Assembly (NCBI RefSeq): GCF_044335535.1
Contig: NZ_JBIQVZ010000005.1
Span: forward strand, 1-64,000
Reading direction: 5' to 3'
Length of the DNA stretch: 64,000 nt
Source: Mariniflexile sp044335535
GTDB taxonomy: Bacteria; Bacteroidota; Bacteroidia; Flavobacteriales; Flavobacteriaceae
Under the pieces are notes generated by a model. That model saw only the letters and a list, made by a program, of their open reading frames with translations, was not told the origin of the DNA and searched no databases. Positions 1-10,400 of the stretch are shown piece after piece (the first letter of the stretch is position 1; each line of letters opens with the position of its first letter). The position numbers and the translations under genes were made by a program.

Positions 1-1413
1 TGTTGTTATCGCTGGAACTGCTGGAGTGGGGTTAATAGTTAAAATAACAGGTGTCCTATCACTCACGCTTCCTGTTGCTGTATTTACGGCTTCTGCATAA
101 TAAGTTACTGTATTTATTGTGCTTAATGTTGGAGAGGTAACAATATTTCCTCCTGTGGCTGCATCATACCAAACAATAGTATTTTCTGCTGTTGTAGTTG
201 CTGTGGCTGTTAATGTTTGAATTGGTGAGGTTGCACATACTGTTTGGTTACCCCCACTTACCGGTGCAACTGGAGGTGGAAGGACTTCTACATAGGTAAT
301 AGTCACACTAGCAGGCGATGAGGTGGTATTCGTTGAAATATCCGTAATGGTATAAGTAATTGGAGTTGGATTACCAGTAAAATTGGCTAAAGGGGTAAAA
401 GTTAGCGTACCTGCAGCATAAGACCAGGTTCCTTCACCAGGCACAGTGATTGCTTGTGTAGATATAACTTGAGAAGCTCCGGCAGGAACTAAAACTGTTA
501 CTGTCGAATTTGAAGTATTTGCAGTAGTAGTACCATCCGATAATTTGTCATTTGCCAAAATAGATACATTTACAGTACTTCCGACTGCATTTCCTGAACT
601 TATATCATTATTTGCAGTTGGTTCTGTCGATGGGCAAGCAATTGTAACAGGAGCTATTGGCGAGGAAATCTCACTAAATTCAATATCATCAATATAAAAA
701 TCGTTACCTAAATCTTGAGCAAATGTATTCTCTATAGAAATATAATAATTACCCGAATTACATTCTGCTTGAACTGAATATTCGACAGTATATTGTGTCC
801 ATGCTGATGAACTTAACCAAAGATATCCCGTATCACCAGAAGCTAAGACTGTATTCCCTGAAGGACTTATTATTTTTGCCGTAAGACTCGACTGAGCGTT
901 AACTACATACAACCAAAATGTAAGTTTATAGCTTTTACCAGGAACCAAAGCAACTTGTCTTTTATATAAAGAATTCAATGTAGTTCCTCCATTTATCGCC
1001 ATCACAGCTCCATTAGGATTGCCTGTGTGATCAGATATCGTTGTATTCCATAATTGAAATTGAGGGGTGTATCCAGAGGCATATGTTGTGTAAATGTTAG
1101 CTGGAGCTATAACCGCATAATAGTTATTCTCAATTTCATTCGCATATATATTTTCATTACTATTATAATTTCCTCCCGTTGTGAGAGGATTGTCTAGAGT
1201 ATTTGGATCTGCAAAATTAAAACTATTAGTCCCAGTAGTTGTGTATGGACATTGAATACGTACCGTACTTTGCCCAAAATTTTCACTAAAGATAATTTGG
1301 GCAACCATATTGTTTTGATAAAACAACAAAAAAGAAAGCACTAACAATAGTAAATAGCGTTGCTTTATACCTTTAACTAATTGTTTTTTTTTTGTAAAAG
1401 TAGAAATCTTCAT
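1..1413 (-). CDS. Large secreted surface protein with Ig-like repeats (5' part only)
   Basis: The gene runs off the left edge; 471 codons are visible from the ATG at 1413. A signal peptide with a long hydrophobic core ends near residue 39 (...NNMVAQ). Residues about 40-230 resemble a jelly-roll carbohydrate-binding or adhesin module, with a typical NDFYIDDIEF strand near the end. A cadherin/CshA-like region follows (TANNDISS, ANDKLSDG, FTPLANFTG), then a CHU_C-associated Ig_7 repeat (GGNQTVCA, WYDAATGG). This order is typical of long Bacteroidota adhesins carrying a C-terminal T9SS sorting signal or gliding-motility domain, but that end is not visible. The exact ligand is unknown. Confidence 0.8.
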   Translation of the reverse strand, partial: MKISTFTKKKQLVKGIKQRYLLLLVLSFLLFYQNNMVAQIIFSENFGQSTVRIQCPYTTTGTNSFNFADPNTLDNPLTTGGNYNSNENIYANEIENNYYAVIAPANIYTTYASGYTPQFQLWNTTISDHTGNPNGAVMAINGGTTLNSLYKRQVALVPGKSYKLTFWLYVVNAQSSLTAKIISPSGNTVLASGDTGYLWLSSSAWTQYTVEYSVQAECNSGNYYISIENTFAQDLGNDFYIDDIEFSEISSPIAPVTIACPSTEPTANNDISSGNAVGSTVNVSILANDKLSDGTTTANTSNSTVTVLVPAGASQVISTQAITVPGEGTWSYAAGTLTFTPLANFTGNPTPITYTITDISTNTTSSPASVTITYVEVLPPPVAPVSGGNQTVCATSPIQTLTATATTTAENTIVWYDAATGGNIVTSPTLSTINTVTYYAEAVNTATGSVSDRTPVILTINPTPAVPAITT

Positions 1414-1848
1414 AAATTTTCAAAATTCAATTAATAATGCAAATCTTTTTTTTAATAGCTCACTATTCAAATTTAGACTTGGTTACAAATAATTTGGCGG
1501 CGAAAGTAACAACTAATAGGCTGTTATTGTGTTTAATGTTCTAAAGCGAAAGGAAAATGTTCTAAATTTGTCGCGTTCAGTTTAAGTTGGAAACTTACGC
1601 CTGTTTTGAAGAAATTGTTATTTACAACTTGTTTTATGCAAACAAATGAAATTTACTAAATACTGGTTCAGTAAAGTAAAAGGGGAATTACCAATCTGAA
1701 AGGTGATACTAATACGCAATCACTTTTTTGCATTTATGAAAAAGGGTTCAACTTTAATTAAAAAACTAAACCCTAATTTTTTAACTTACATACTTTGCGG
1801 GATAGTGTCATTAAAAATCAGATTTTTATTGTCTCTTAAAAGAAATTA
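1414..1848. other. Intergenic region with candidate LytTR tandem site
   Basis: No gene is seen. On the minus strand a TAAATTTG octamer (1468-1475) fits the Bacteroidota -7 element for the surface protein gene, but no TTG lies 17-23 bases upstream. AATGTTCTAAA occurs twice as a direct repeat (1535-1545 and 1556-1566), start-to-start 21 bases. This matches the two-turn spacing of LytTR binding sites, although only the GTT core matches the usual consensus. The neighbouring LytTR regulator could act here, which is inference. Confidence 0.4.
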
Positions 1849-2571
1849 TTAAATTCGATTGATTTTTTTGAGAATTGATTCATGATATTTTTTGCCTATT
1901 GGAATTTGATTGTCATGAATGATTAATAATTTATGATCTATTTGCTGTAAATAATCAAGGTTTATCACATAACTGCGATGTACTTGAATAAAATTGTTGT
2001 TCAATTCTTTAATAGTATCATTTAAACTTCCTCTAATCAAAAAGACTTTTTTGTTTTTTAAAATAACTTCTACATATACATGATCACTTTTTAAGTAGAT
2101 TATGTCATTAAAAAGAACCTTGGTAATTACTCCTTTATCTTTTATAAATATGGCCTCTTTAGTAATTGAATCTTCTTTTTCAATTTGTGCGGTTATGTTC
2201 AAAAAATTATTAAGCACTATTTCTATAGTGGTGTAGAGTTCTTCTTTTGAAAAAGGTTTTACTAAATAGGCAGGAGGCATTACTTTTTTTGCTGCATCTA
2301 ATGTAGTTTTATCTGAATTTGATGTTAGAAATATAAACGGAAAATTATAGTCTGCATTAATTTTTTCGGCTAGATCAATACCTGTTTTTGTACCTGAAAG
2401 ATTAATGTCTAAAATAGCAATATTTGGTTTTTCCAATTCGATTAATTCAATTGCTTCTGTATAGCTCAAAGCTGGTTCTAAAGCTTTGAATCCTAAATCA
2501 TTAAGAGAGTCACAAAGATTGTCGGCAATAATAATTTCGTCTTCTACTACTAATACTTTAATTTTTCTCAT
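1849..2571 (-). CDS. LytTR-family response regulator
   Basis: A 240-residue two-domain regulator. The receiver domain (about 1-120) has the acidic pair E10/D11, the phospho-acceptor D55 in AILDINLSG, a switch Thr/Ser in FLTSN and the conserved Lys in YLVKPFS. A LytTR DNA-binding domain fills about 140-240 (DIIYLKSDHVYVEV, FIQVHRSYVINLDY). It lies 47 bases downstream of the histidine kinase gene on the same strand, so the two form an operon and very probably a cognate pair. A likely target is its own neighbourhood; a tandem GTT-core repeat lies beyond its 3' end. Confidence 0.93.
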   Translation of the reverse strand: MRKIKVLVVEDEIIIADNLCDSLNDLGFKALEPALSYTEAIELIELEKPNIAILDINLSGTKTGIDLAEKINADYNFPFIFLTSNSDKTTLDAAKKVMPPAYLVKPFSKEELYTTIEIVLNNFLNITAQIEKEDSITKEAIFIKDKGVITKVLFNDIIYLKSDHVYVEVILKNKKVFLIRGSLNDTIKELNNNFIQVHRSYVINLDYLQQIDHKLLIIHDNQIPIGKKYHESILKKINRI

Positions 2572-2618
2572 TATTTCTTTAAAATTGATTATTTAAAAAT
2601 ATAGTTTCATTTCTAAAT

Positions 2619-4655
2619 TTAGTCAATATTTTTTCTTGCATGCAAATCTTTAAAAATAACTTCAAAAGTTGTTCCATTATTATTTATAAAAGATAGTGTA
2701 CCTCGAAGTTGTTTTACAAGGCGAGTTACTAAACGAAGTCCAAAACTTTTGGTTTTTTTGATGTCAAAATCATTAGAAAATCCCGAACCATTATCCGAAA
2801 TTATCAACTTATAACTGTTTTCATCAAACCGATTGATAGTTATGTCTAATTTTCCTGTTTCCTTTTCGGAAAAAGCATATTTATAGGTATTCGTGACTAA
2901 TTCATTAATGATTAAACCCAAAGGGATAGCTGTATCAATGTCAAAAAATAAGTTCTTTGCATGTACTACTATTGTTATCTTTTTAAGTGCGTCATACATT
3001 GAGGCTATTTCATCTACTAAAAGAGTAATATATTCTTCAAAATTGATTAATCCATCTTCATTTTGATACAGTTTTTGATGGATCAAAGCCATTGATTTTA
3101 CCCTGTTTTTCCCATCTTGAGCAATGGCCAAAGCTTTTTCGTCTTCAATCCCTTTAGATTGAAGTTCCAATAAACTTGAAATAATTTGAAAATTGTTTTT
3201 AACCCGATGATGTACTTCTTTGATAAGTAACTCTTTTTCTTTTAAAGCCTGATTAATTTGATTGTTTTTTATTTCTAATAATTCAGATTGTTTTCTCTTG
3301 CGTACAAAAAAAATGAGCGTTATCAGTAATAATCCAGCAATTAAAGAGGCTATGATGATATATAATCTTGAATGCTCTTTTTCTTTTTCTATTTCTAATT
3401 CTTTTTCTCGTACCGCTTGCCTTGTTTTAAACCTGGATAAAGATTGGGATAATTCTTGAGAGTAATATTTTTCATTCTGTTCTAAACTCTTTTTTTTGTA
3501 TTCTAAAGCTTCTTCATAAAATCCATGGTATTCTAATGCTATGGAACAATCGTTTAGTATATGAAAAAAATCATTTGACTTTAATACTTTTTCCCCTAAA
3601 GTTTCAATTTTTTTAACGAACTCCTGTAAATTAGTAACTTCAAATTGCTTAAAAATCGATTTGCATTTTGGGGAATTGGGATTTAGGTATGAAATATATC
3701 GCGCATACAAAGAATAGCTTAATGGTCTAGTTCTTGGGTTTTTATAAAGTTCTTCTAACAATTCGTCTACTCTTTTTTCTTGGCCCCCTTTAAAAAGATA
3801 AGCATCTATTAAATGTATTATAGTGCCAATATGATACACACTTTTTGTAGGGAGTTTCTTTTCGAGTTCTAAACTATGTTCACAGGCTTTAATATATTCA
3901 TCAACCTTAAAATATTTACCAACCGTTATTTCATGTATATAAGAATCACATAAATGATATAAAAAAATAATTTCCAACTCGTAATCTTTAAGTTCTTTCG
4001 ATTTTTTTAAACTGCTAAGGCATAATTCTTTGCTTTTTTTGAAATCTCTTGAAAGATAATACAATACGATATGATGTACACTGGCTAATAATTGTGCCTT
4101 AATTGTATTATTATTTTTAGGGTCAAATTGATTAATATATTTTTCTAGTTTTTCTTGTTCGTAGCTAGCCTCTTCGGCAGAAAAATCTTCTCTTAATCTT
4201 GCAATTTGAATCCATTTAATATTTACATAATCTAAATTTACTTCATTTTTATCAATTGGTATTTTAATATTCTTATTGATATAGTTATTGACACTTTCAT
4301 AATTAAGTCCTATTCGAGTTCCAAGGTTAAGAGTGAATTTATAATAATCTAAATAAGTAGGATTGTTGTTTTTAGAAATTCTGCTTAAACTTTGTATGTA
4401 AGGGGTCGTTTTTTGTTGTGAAATTAAATAGGCAACAGAATCTAATTGCTGGTCTAAAATATGGTCTTCAATTTTGTCTATAATTAAAGAGTTTGTTGTG
4501 AAGTTTTCTATATCTCTCGGACTATTAAAATTTTCTTGAGCTTCTATTTTAGTTAGAAAAAGTATTAAGAACAAAAGTAAGATTTGGTTTATTGTTTTTA
4601 ATTTCAAAAAATACTTGAATTTTTCGAAAGTAGATTTTGTAGTTTTCAAAATCAT
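2619..4655 (-). CDS. TPR-containing sensor histidine kinase (HisKA_2 type)
   Basis: A 678-residue membrane kinase. A hydrophobic N-terminal segment ending in IEAQ (about residues 20-40) is a signal peptide or anchor. A long helical TPR-like periplasmic region (about 60-410) follows, then a short coiled coil and one membrane helix (LYIIIASLIAGLLLITLIFF, near 428-448). The H-box is of the HisKA_2 kind, EVHHRVKNNFQ with His482/483, followed by a HATPase domain with the N-box (NELVTNTYKYA) and G-box (DNGSGF). The first gene of the operon, it should phosphorylate the LytTR regulator downstream. The signal it senses cannot be read from sequence. Confidence 0.9.
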   Translation of the reverse strand: MILKTTKSTFEKFKYFLKLKTINQILLLFLILFLTKIEAQENFNSPRDIENFTTNSLIIDKIEDHILDQQLDSVAYLISQQKTTPYIQSLSRISKNNNPTYLDYYKFTLNLGTRIGLNYESVNNYINKNIKIPIDKNEVNLDYVNIKWIQIARLREDFSAEEASYEQEKLEKYINQFDPKNNNTIKAQLLASVHHIVLYYLSRDFKKSKELCLSSLKKSKELKDYELEIIFLYHLCDSYIHEITVGKYFKVDEYIKACEHSLELEKKLPTKSVYHIGTIIHLIDAYLFKGGQEKRVDELLEELYKNPRTRPLSYSLYARYISYLNPNSPKCKSIFKQFEVTNLQEFVKKIETLGEKVLKSNDFFHILNDCSIALEYHGFYEEALEYKKKSLEQNEKYYSQELSQSLSRFKTRQAVREKELEIEKEKEHSRLYIIIASLIAGLLLITLIFFVRKRKQSELLEIKNNQINQALKEKELLIKEVHHRVKNNFQIISSLLELQSKGIEDEKALAIAQDGKNRVKSMALIHQKLYQNEDGLINFEEYITLLVDEIASMYDALKKITIVVHAKNLFFDIDTAIPLGLIINELVTNTYKYAFSEKETGKLDITINRFDENSYKLIISDNGSGFSNDFDIKKTKSFGLRLVTRLVKQLRGTLSFINNNGTTFEVIFKDLHARKNID

Positions 4656-4835
4656 ATAATAATATTTAATTGTTTTATATAAGTAAAGTTAAGTGTCAAT
4701 AATTCGCAAAACTAATCATAAGTTTTACACACAACTTATATATGTGTGTATTAATTCTAATAGAATCTCGTTTATAAGTAGTTCGTTGAATGATAATCTC
4801 TTTTTAATGAGCTTTACAGTTATTGTTAGATAAAT

Positions 4836-5677
4836 AACCCGTTGGGTGTAATTATTTGAAGTAAAAAAGATTAATTAGATATTGATCAAGATTCTGAAAT
4901 TCAGTATTTTGAAGTCTAAAAACAACCAATATCTATGTCAAATATAGTAAAGAATTATTTTAGAGTTTTAGACGTTATAAATTCTAAATTAGAGAATAAA
5001 TGGGCTGTCGGCAGAAAACAAAAAATGTCTGATTTAGAAGTAGTTGCATTAAGTATAATGGCTCAATTCATGTCTAATGATAGTGAAACTCCTTATTTAA
5101 AGAGATTAACAAGCAATAAATCCTTAATTTAATGAACGAAGTCAGTTCAATAAAAGTCAATATAAGAAGAAGAAAATTGTTTTTATTTTTAGAAAAAGTA
5201 AGAACAAAATTAGCCTTTCTGTTTTTAGAATTTGAAAATTATTTCATCGTAGATAGTATGCCGTTTGAGATTTGCAAATTTGCACGTCATAGGAGAATTA
5301 AAATCTGTAAAAATGAGTTTAAAACAGCTCCTTCAAAAGGGTTTTGTGCTTCTCAAAACAACTGGTTTTATGAATATAAACCACAGCTAGGAAATCAAGA
5401 AAAAGAATTGAAACATTATTTTCACAACTGTGCGACCAATTCAGAATTAGAAACAATTATGCTAAATCTTTTAAGATTTTAAAACAAGAATTTTAGCCAA
5501 AATAACAACATTAGCATTGTTTCAATATGTTAATAAATTCTTCTTTGATAGACCATAAACAATATTAAAAATCAAGCTATTTAATTATATCCAAAGGGTT
5601 GAAATAAGCATTTAAACAAACTCAATGTGACATCGTTATAAAATTTTAAATTAAAGTATAATTACACTTAATGGGTT
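4836..5677 (+). mobile_element. IS982-type insertion sequence, decayed
   Basis: Imperfect terminal inverted repeats bound the element. The left end begins AACCCGTTGGGTGTAATT (4836-4856). The right end, read inward on the other strand, begins AACCCATTAAGTGTAATT (5657-5677). They agree at 17 of 21 positions. The length of about 842 bp is short of the usual roughly 1 kb for IS982 because the middle of the transposase is deleted. No convincing target duplication was found. The right end abuts the stop codon of the lipoprotein gene at 5679. Confidence 0.8.
4935..5585 (+). pseudogene. IS982-family transposase remnant
   Basis: The N-terminal part reads from 4935 to a stop at 5132. A second frame from about 5132 carries the catalytic block IVDSMPFEICKFARH and the family-typical TAPSKGFCASQNNWFY. 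After residue Tyr-Lys-Pro the central third of the enzyme is missing. The C-terminal part then reappears in other frames (RIETLFSQLCDQFRIRNNYA, then RILAKITTLALFQYVNKFFF up to about 5585). At least three frame changes, an internal deletion and a stop before the end mean it cannot make an active transposase. Confidence 0.85.
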
Positions 5678-5678
5678 A

Positions 5679-6143
5679 TTACTTATTAATAAGGCTTATT
5701 TTTTCGTTTACCTTATCCATAAAGTTGTGTAAATAACTAGGGACATTACCCTTTATTTGGTCTATTTTCCAACTTTTAACCGTACCGTTTCTAGAATATT
5801 CGATAAAAAGACCGCCACCGTCTGCACAATCGGGGTAACCAAGTGTGCTTTCTTTTTCAGACAGCAATTTTGTTGGAAAATAATCAATTAAATCTTTAAC
5901 AACTTCAAATTTAGTAGTGTCTAAAACTTCAAAATTAAAAGGTTCGTTAGCATAATTATCGTTAGAATCTTCATATAATTTTTCATTGGTCAGCTTAAAG
6001 ATTTCGACACAGCCTTCTCCAATGCAATATCCATAAAAATGACCAAATATTAAGTAATCATCTTTGGTTAATTGAATTTCATCATTAGAGCTGCAGCCGT
6101 AAACAAAAAGTGAAAATAAGAAGATTGAAATGGCCTTTTCCAT
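5679..6143 (-). CDS. Small lipoprotein of unknown function
   Basis: A 154-residue protein with a clear lipoprotein signal: MEKA, a hydrophobic core, then LFVYGCSS with the lipidated Cys at about 17. The mature part is acidic and hydrophilic with several Cys and Gly residues (GYCIGEGCVEIF, DCADGGGLFIEY). I do not recognise a family. The ATG at 6143 is the only start that gives a lipobox. The decayed IS lies directly past its stop codon, so its 3' flank has been rearranged. Confidence 0.7.
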   Translation of the reverse strand: MEKAISIFLFSLFVYGCSSNDEIQLTKDDYLIFGHFYGYCIGEGCVEIFKLTNEKLYEDSNDNYANEPFNFEVLDTTKFEVVKDLIDYFPTKLLSEKESTLGYPDCADGGGLFIEYSRNGTVKSWKIDQIKGNVPSYLHNFMDKVNEKISLINK

Positions 6144-6197
6144 GTGTTTGTTTTTTATTATTAGATATAAAAAACAGCCTTTGGTTGCGTCAATCTA

Positions 6198-7100
6198 TTA
6201 AGAACTTGTTTTATAGTCAATCAATTTCCTTGGACCTTCAAGTAATAGTCTTACTATTTGAAGGACGCCATCATCATTGGTATCTATATACCATTTAATT
6301 AATGAAATTTCACCGTTTTCAATTTCAATACCAGTAATACTCCTTGGGTGAACACAACTGCCATCGTTAAAAAAAGCAATGTCTCCAGGTTCTGGAAAAC
6401 GAGGTCGGTGCGTGTGCCCAACAATGGTTACTAAATTATCGTTTTCAATAATCCATTTCTTGGTTCGACGTTCTACTTTTATAAGTTCGCTGTAATTTTT
6501 GGCAGGACTTGTTGGATCCGCAATTCCCATCACATTCAACGGTTTCCAAAGTATTCTAACCATAAAGCGACTCCATTTCCAAAATAAATAATTCCACCAA
6601 TCGGCTTGATCCCCGTGAGTTAAAAACAGAGCTTGGTTTGTCGTTGTATTTTTTAAAATAATGCCTTCGTGGTATTCAATCCCAGGGAATAAGTCAACAT
6701 CAATACCCAAAGTTTTATCAAAATAAGTAGATACATGTTTTTTTACATAGTTTGGGTTTCTGTAAACCATATCGTGGTTTCCCCATATCATGTGCAGTTT
6801 GTTCTCTTTGTGGAACTGGCGCATGAGCATGTACACATTTTTATGTGCTTCAAAAATGGGTTTAAACGAGAGGTTTTCCCAGAGTTCATCGCCATCACCA
6901 AGTTCACAATACTGAAAACCTTCAGCATAATAATGCTTTAAGGCATGAAAATAAATGTTTCTGTTATTGGCAAAATCGTCTGCAAAACTATTGTCGCCTC
7001 GGTGGCAATCACTAAATAAAATAAATTTACTAGAATCATCAAAATTGATGATTTTAGCCTTTTTATAAGCATTATCTAGCCTTTTTTTTGTTGAAAACAT
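6198..7100 (-). CDS. Calcineurin-like metallophosphoesterase
   Basis: Cytosolic metallophosphatase fold of 300 residues with the full metal-binding set: FSDCHRGDN (D-x-H), GDGDELW, WGNHDMVYR (GNHD), a His in FLTHGDQADWW and GHTH. No signal peptide is seen. An in-frame reading extends upstream to 7166, but those codons (ITPNGFTFTL) lie in a transposon-like miniature element beginning at 7107. The ATG at 7100 (MFSTKKRL) is therefore the better start. Related Bacteroidota proteins are annotated only as metallophosphoesterases; the substrate is unknown. Confidence 0.87.
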   Translation of the reverse strand: MFSTKKRLDNAYKKAKIINFDDSSKFILFSDCHRGDNSFADDFANNRNIYFHALKHYYAEGFQYCELGDGDELWENLSFKPIFEAHKNVYMLMRQFHKENKLHMIWGNHDMVYRNPNYVKKHVSTYFDKTLGIDVDLFPGIEYHEGIILKNTTTNQALFLTHGDQADWWNYLFWKWSRFMVRILWKPLNVMGIADPTSPAKNYSELIKVERRTKKWIIENDNLVTIVGHTHRPRFPEPGDIAFFNDGSCVHPRSITGIEIENGEISLIKWYIDTNDDGVLQIVRLLLEGPRKLIDYKTSS

Positions 7101-7106
7101 AAGAGT

Positions 7107-7303
7107 AAATGTAAACCCGTTGGGTGTAATTGCTCTATCAATACTAATTTTTATATAAATTGTCACATTGAGCTTGTCGAAATGTATTTTCTAGTGTCTT
7201 CGACAGGCTCAGACTGACACTTGAGCACTAAATTGACTTTAAATTATAATCAAAATTCGTTATAAATTGAGTTTTATTAATTTCACCCAACGGATTAAAT
7301 GTA
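7107..7303. mobile_element. MITE-like element sharing the IS982 terminal repeat
   Basis: A 183-bp non-coding element (7114-7296) has terminal repeats AACCCGTTGGGTGTAATT on the left and, inverted, AATCCGTTGGGTGAAATT on the right (16 of 18 match). It is flanked by a direct repeat AAATGTA (7107-7113 and 7297-7303), which looks like a target duplication. The left terminus is identical over 18 bases to that of the decayed IS at 4836. The IS family could therefore have mobilised it. It inserted 6 bases upstream of the metallophosphoesterase ATG at 7100. Confidence 0.72.
7161..7219. repeat. Long hairpin inside the miniature element
   Basis: GAGCTTGTCGAA (7170-7181) pairs with TTCGACAGGCTC (7199-7210), 11 of 12 plus a G-U pair, with a 17-base loop. 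The outer TGTCA (7161-7165) and TGACA (7215-7219) extend the stem. A diverged relative lies at 17083-17223. Confidence 0.65.
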
Positions 7304-7464
7304 ATCAAAATATTAGGAAAAAAAGACCAGTGAGGTTTTAAAACCTTATTAGTCTAATCATATCAAATAATTCAATATTTAACAAAACGCATTTAGTATT
7401 CCAACAGTTAAGTTGCCATGCTGTTCTTAATTGAATACCGTTTGTGCCTTAATTTTTTAGAAAG

Positions 7465-10400
7465 CTACTTTCTATACAGTGGGTCAGCGCCTATGGTGCC
7501 AACCAATTCTTTTAAATATTTAGGGGATTTTACATGGTCATAAGATTTTTTTACTGATTTTAATCGCTCTTTAATGCTCATTTCTTCAATTAATATATCG
7601 TTGTTTGGGTTTGCGATAAACGCTTCCAAATAGGCTAATTGGGAATCATAAAAGCGAATGTCTTTTTGTTGTTTTAAAACCAATCTTTGTTTGTACCAAT
7701 CGCTCTGTAATACGTAATTTCTATCGAAATACTGACGTAATTCTGGGTTGTCAATGGTTTTTCCTTCATAGTTGCCATACGCCATGATGTGCAATAATAT
7801 TTCTAAAGGCGGTATTGCTGCTTTAACACTGCCATCTTCAAAATAGCTTAATGCCACTTTTTGTTGTGCTTCGACAATATTTTTAATACCATCCACATAA
7901 TCTTCAATACCTTGGATTTCAGGTTTTAGCATGCGTTCGTTAAAAACGGCTGTAGGTTCGTCAAACAATCTATTCATACATCTTAGCGCAAATGTTTTTG
8001 TAATTCTATAGCCTAACCTGCTTGCCAATATGGTTTCGCCACGGTACTCAAAATCGTCTAATTTTTCTAATGAACCATTTGCAATTAGCTGTTTGGGATC
8101 TCTATCTTTTGGCTCCAATCGTGCCCAGATTTCTGGAATAAGCAAACTGACGTCATGGTCAATTTTATTTTCAGCTCCTACATATCCAGCTGCTGTGCTA
8201 AATCCATTTGATTCTGTTAAAATATGCGACAATAACGCATTATTCAAATCGGTAGTTGGTGTTAGCATATTAAATGGGGCTTTGGTTAAAGCGCCTTCTG
8301 AACCTGCTCCGGTTGTTGATGGTGACTTACCTGTTAGGCTACAGATAAAGTCCATAAACAATTCGGGGGTTTCTTGGTAGTGAATTGGGTTATACACCGC
8401 CAAAGGTCGAATGCCCGCAACTTTGTCAACAGGGTTATTTCGTCTGCCAGGAAGTACCGCATTTACCACATGAATAACGGGTTCGTCAAATTTTATTTTT
8501 CTAAGTAACCGTACCCCTGTGTCTGCTAAATAACTGGCCTCAGTTTCTTCAATATGTCTGCTTGGTTCCAAGTAGCGGGGATTGGCAGTGGGTTCGCCAT
8601 TCACAATCCTAGTGTGCGATGGCAATACAAAAGATGCTTCGTCGTCGTTGCTGTTTACGATATTGGTAATGAAATCTTTAACGGGTTGTGTGTATTTATC
8701 AAAGTTGATGGTGTCCTCATAAATGGCAATGGCATCGGTTTTTTTCAACAATTCGTAGTTTGTTAAAAAGCGGCCATTTGAAATAATATCCAGTTCTGCG
8801 TTTTTATCGTAGCCTCTTACAACGGCTTCGTCTGGTCTTTGGAATAAATGCGCTTCGCAATTTGTAAGTACTTTTACACTTTTGTTGGTGTATTCTGGAT
8901 TCAGGTTTTTTATCTGTTCTCTTGGTAAAGTTATTGAAGCAGTAATGTCGTCTTCGGTTTGGATCTTTTCACAAGGGGAAAAATCAGATCTCAATTTGTT
9001 TAGCATCCAGTTTCCTTTTTGGTTGAATCCAATACGTACATAACTGCCCACTACTGGGGTGTTATTATATAAAAGACCTGTTCCTTTTTGTCCATTGATT
9101 ATTTCTACCGACATGTAATCTTTCCAGTTTAGTGCACCGTGTGCTTGTCTGTATAATCGTTTTACAAAAAGCACCAACGATCTGATATGTACGGGGATAT
9201 TTCTTAAAAACTCGTTGAATTCATCTGAGTTTTCTTCTGATGGGGTCAGCAGTTTTACCGCAGAGCTCAAGCTTCTGTTTTCACTTAAAAAATGTCTCGA
9301 TTTTGGTCTATTTGGGTCTTTGATTTTCCAACGCGTAGAATAATTAAACTCTATGATTTCATCTGCTTTTTTGAAATCTTCATCAATGTCATGAATGTTA
9401 AACGTACTGTAAGTAATGGCGTTTTGCATAGACTTTGAAATTTCAGATTTTCCACCACCTGATACAGTACAGGGTTTATGACAAAAAACACCCTCAGCAA
9501 AAGTATCTACAATACGCCATAAGTTAATGCTTTTGTGTTTTTCCAATCTGAATTTATTGCCAGTAGGATGCACATAGGTTTTGTATGGTGATATGGTTAG
9601 TTTTTGATTTTTTCCACCATGCTTCCAGGTAATGCTATTGGTGTTGGTGTTTACATATGAAAACTCTGGAATGTAAACGATATTGGGATATTTTTTGTCG
9701 ATGGCATAATTTTCAGGCATGACTTCTATACGATTCGCTAAGAGTGTTTTAACTTCTTCAAAAGAGTGCTTATTATTATGGAATTCTGAGTAATCCCTTC
9801 CGTCTAAGGTGTCACCCATAACTCTTCTTGCAAAAGCCATTGCGCCTCCGGCATGTTCCTCTTCAACTAAACCAAATAAATTTGCAGAGTAGCTAATTTG
9901 GGTTTTGATTTCTTTTTTTGAATAACCGTAATAATTATCGGCTATTAATGTAATGACGACACCTCTATCATCCCTACACGTCACTTTAAAAGCATTGCCA
10001 TCATTATAAATGTCGTTGGCATCATTCCAATACATACCATCTCTTTTTTGACGTTCTGTAGCATCGTTAAAATGAGGCAATCCAACAGCTTTCTTTTTAA
10101 GGGTTGTTAATTGGGGAGCCAAAATAATGCATCCGGTATGACCTGTCCAATGTTCGGTGTCCAATGCGGCATCGTTTTGTGCTAAATTTGGGTCGCCTGC
10201 ATTTCCAAAAATAGACTCAACAAAATCTAAATTACTAACCAAGTTACCTGGTGCAAAAAAGCGAACTTCCATAGATTTTTTGGTAATAACACCTTTTACT
10301 TCTGGACATACAATAGGTCTTAAAAGCATTGATACCATTGTTTTTGCCTTGTTCTCTTGGTTACTGGTAAATGGAAGTATTTTTAAATCGTCAGATGGAT

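Noticed and set aside
4829..5685. Target-site duplication of the IS982 remnant
   Set aside because: Bases outside the two terminal repeats do not match over 6-9 positions in any register I tried.
7101..7166. Longer start of the metallophosphoesterase (22 extra codons)
   Set aside because: The extra codons lie almost wholly in the miniature transposon-like element and its flanking duplication; the ATG at 7100 starts the conserved part.
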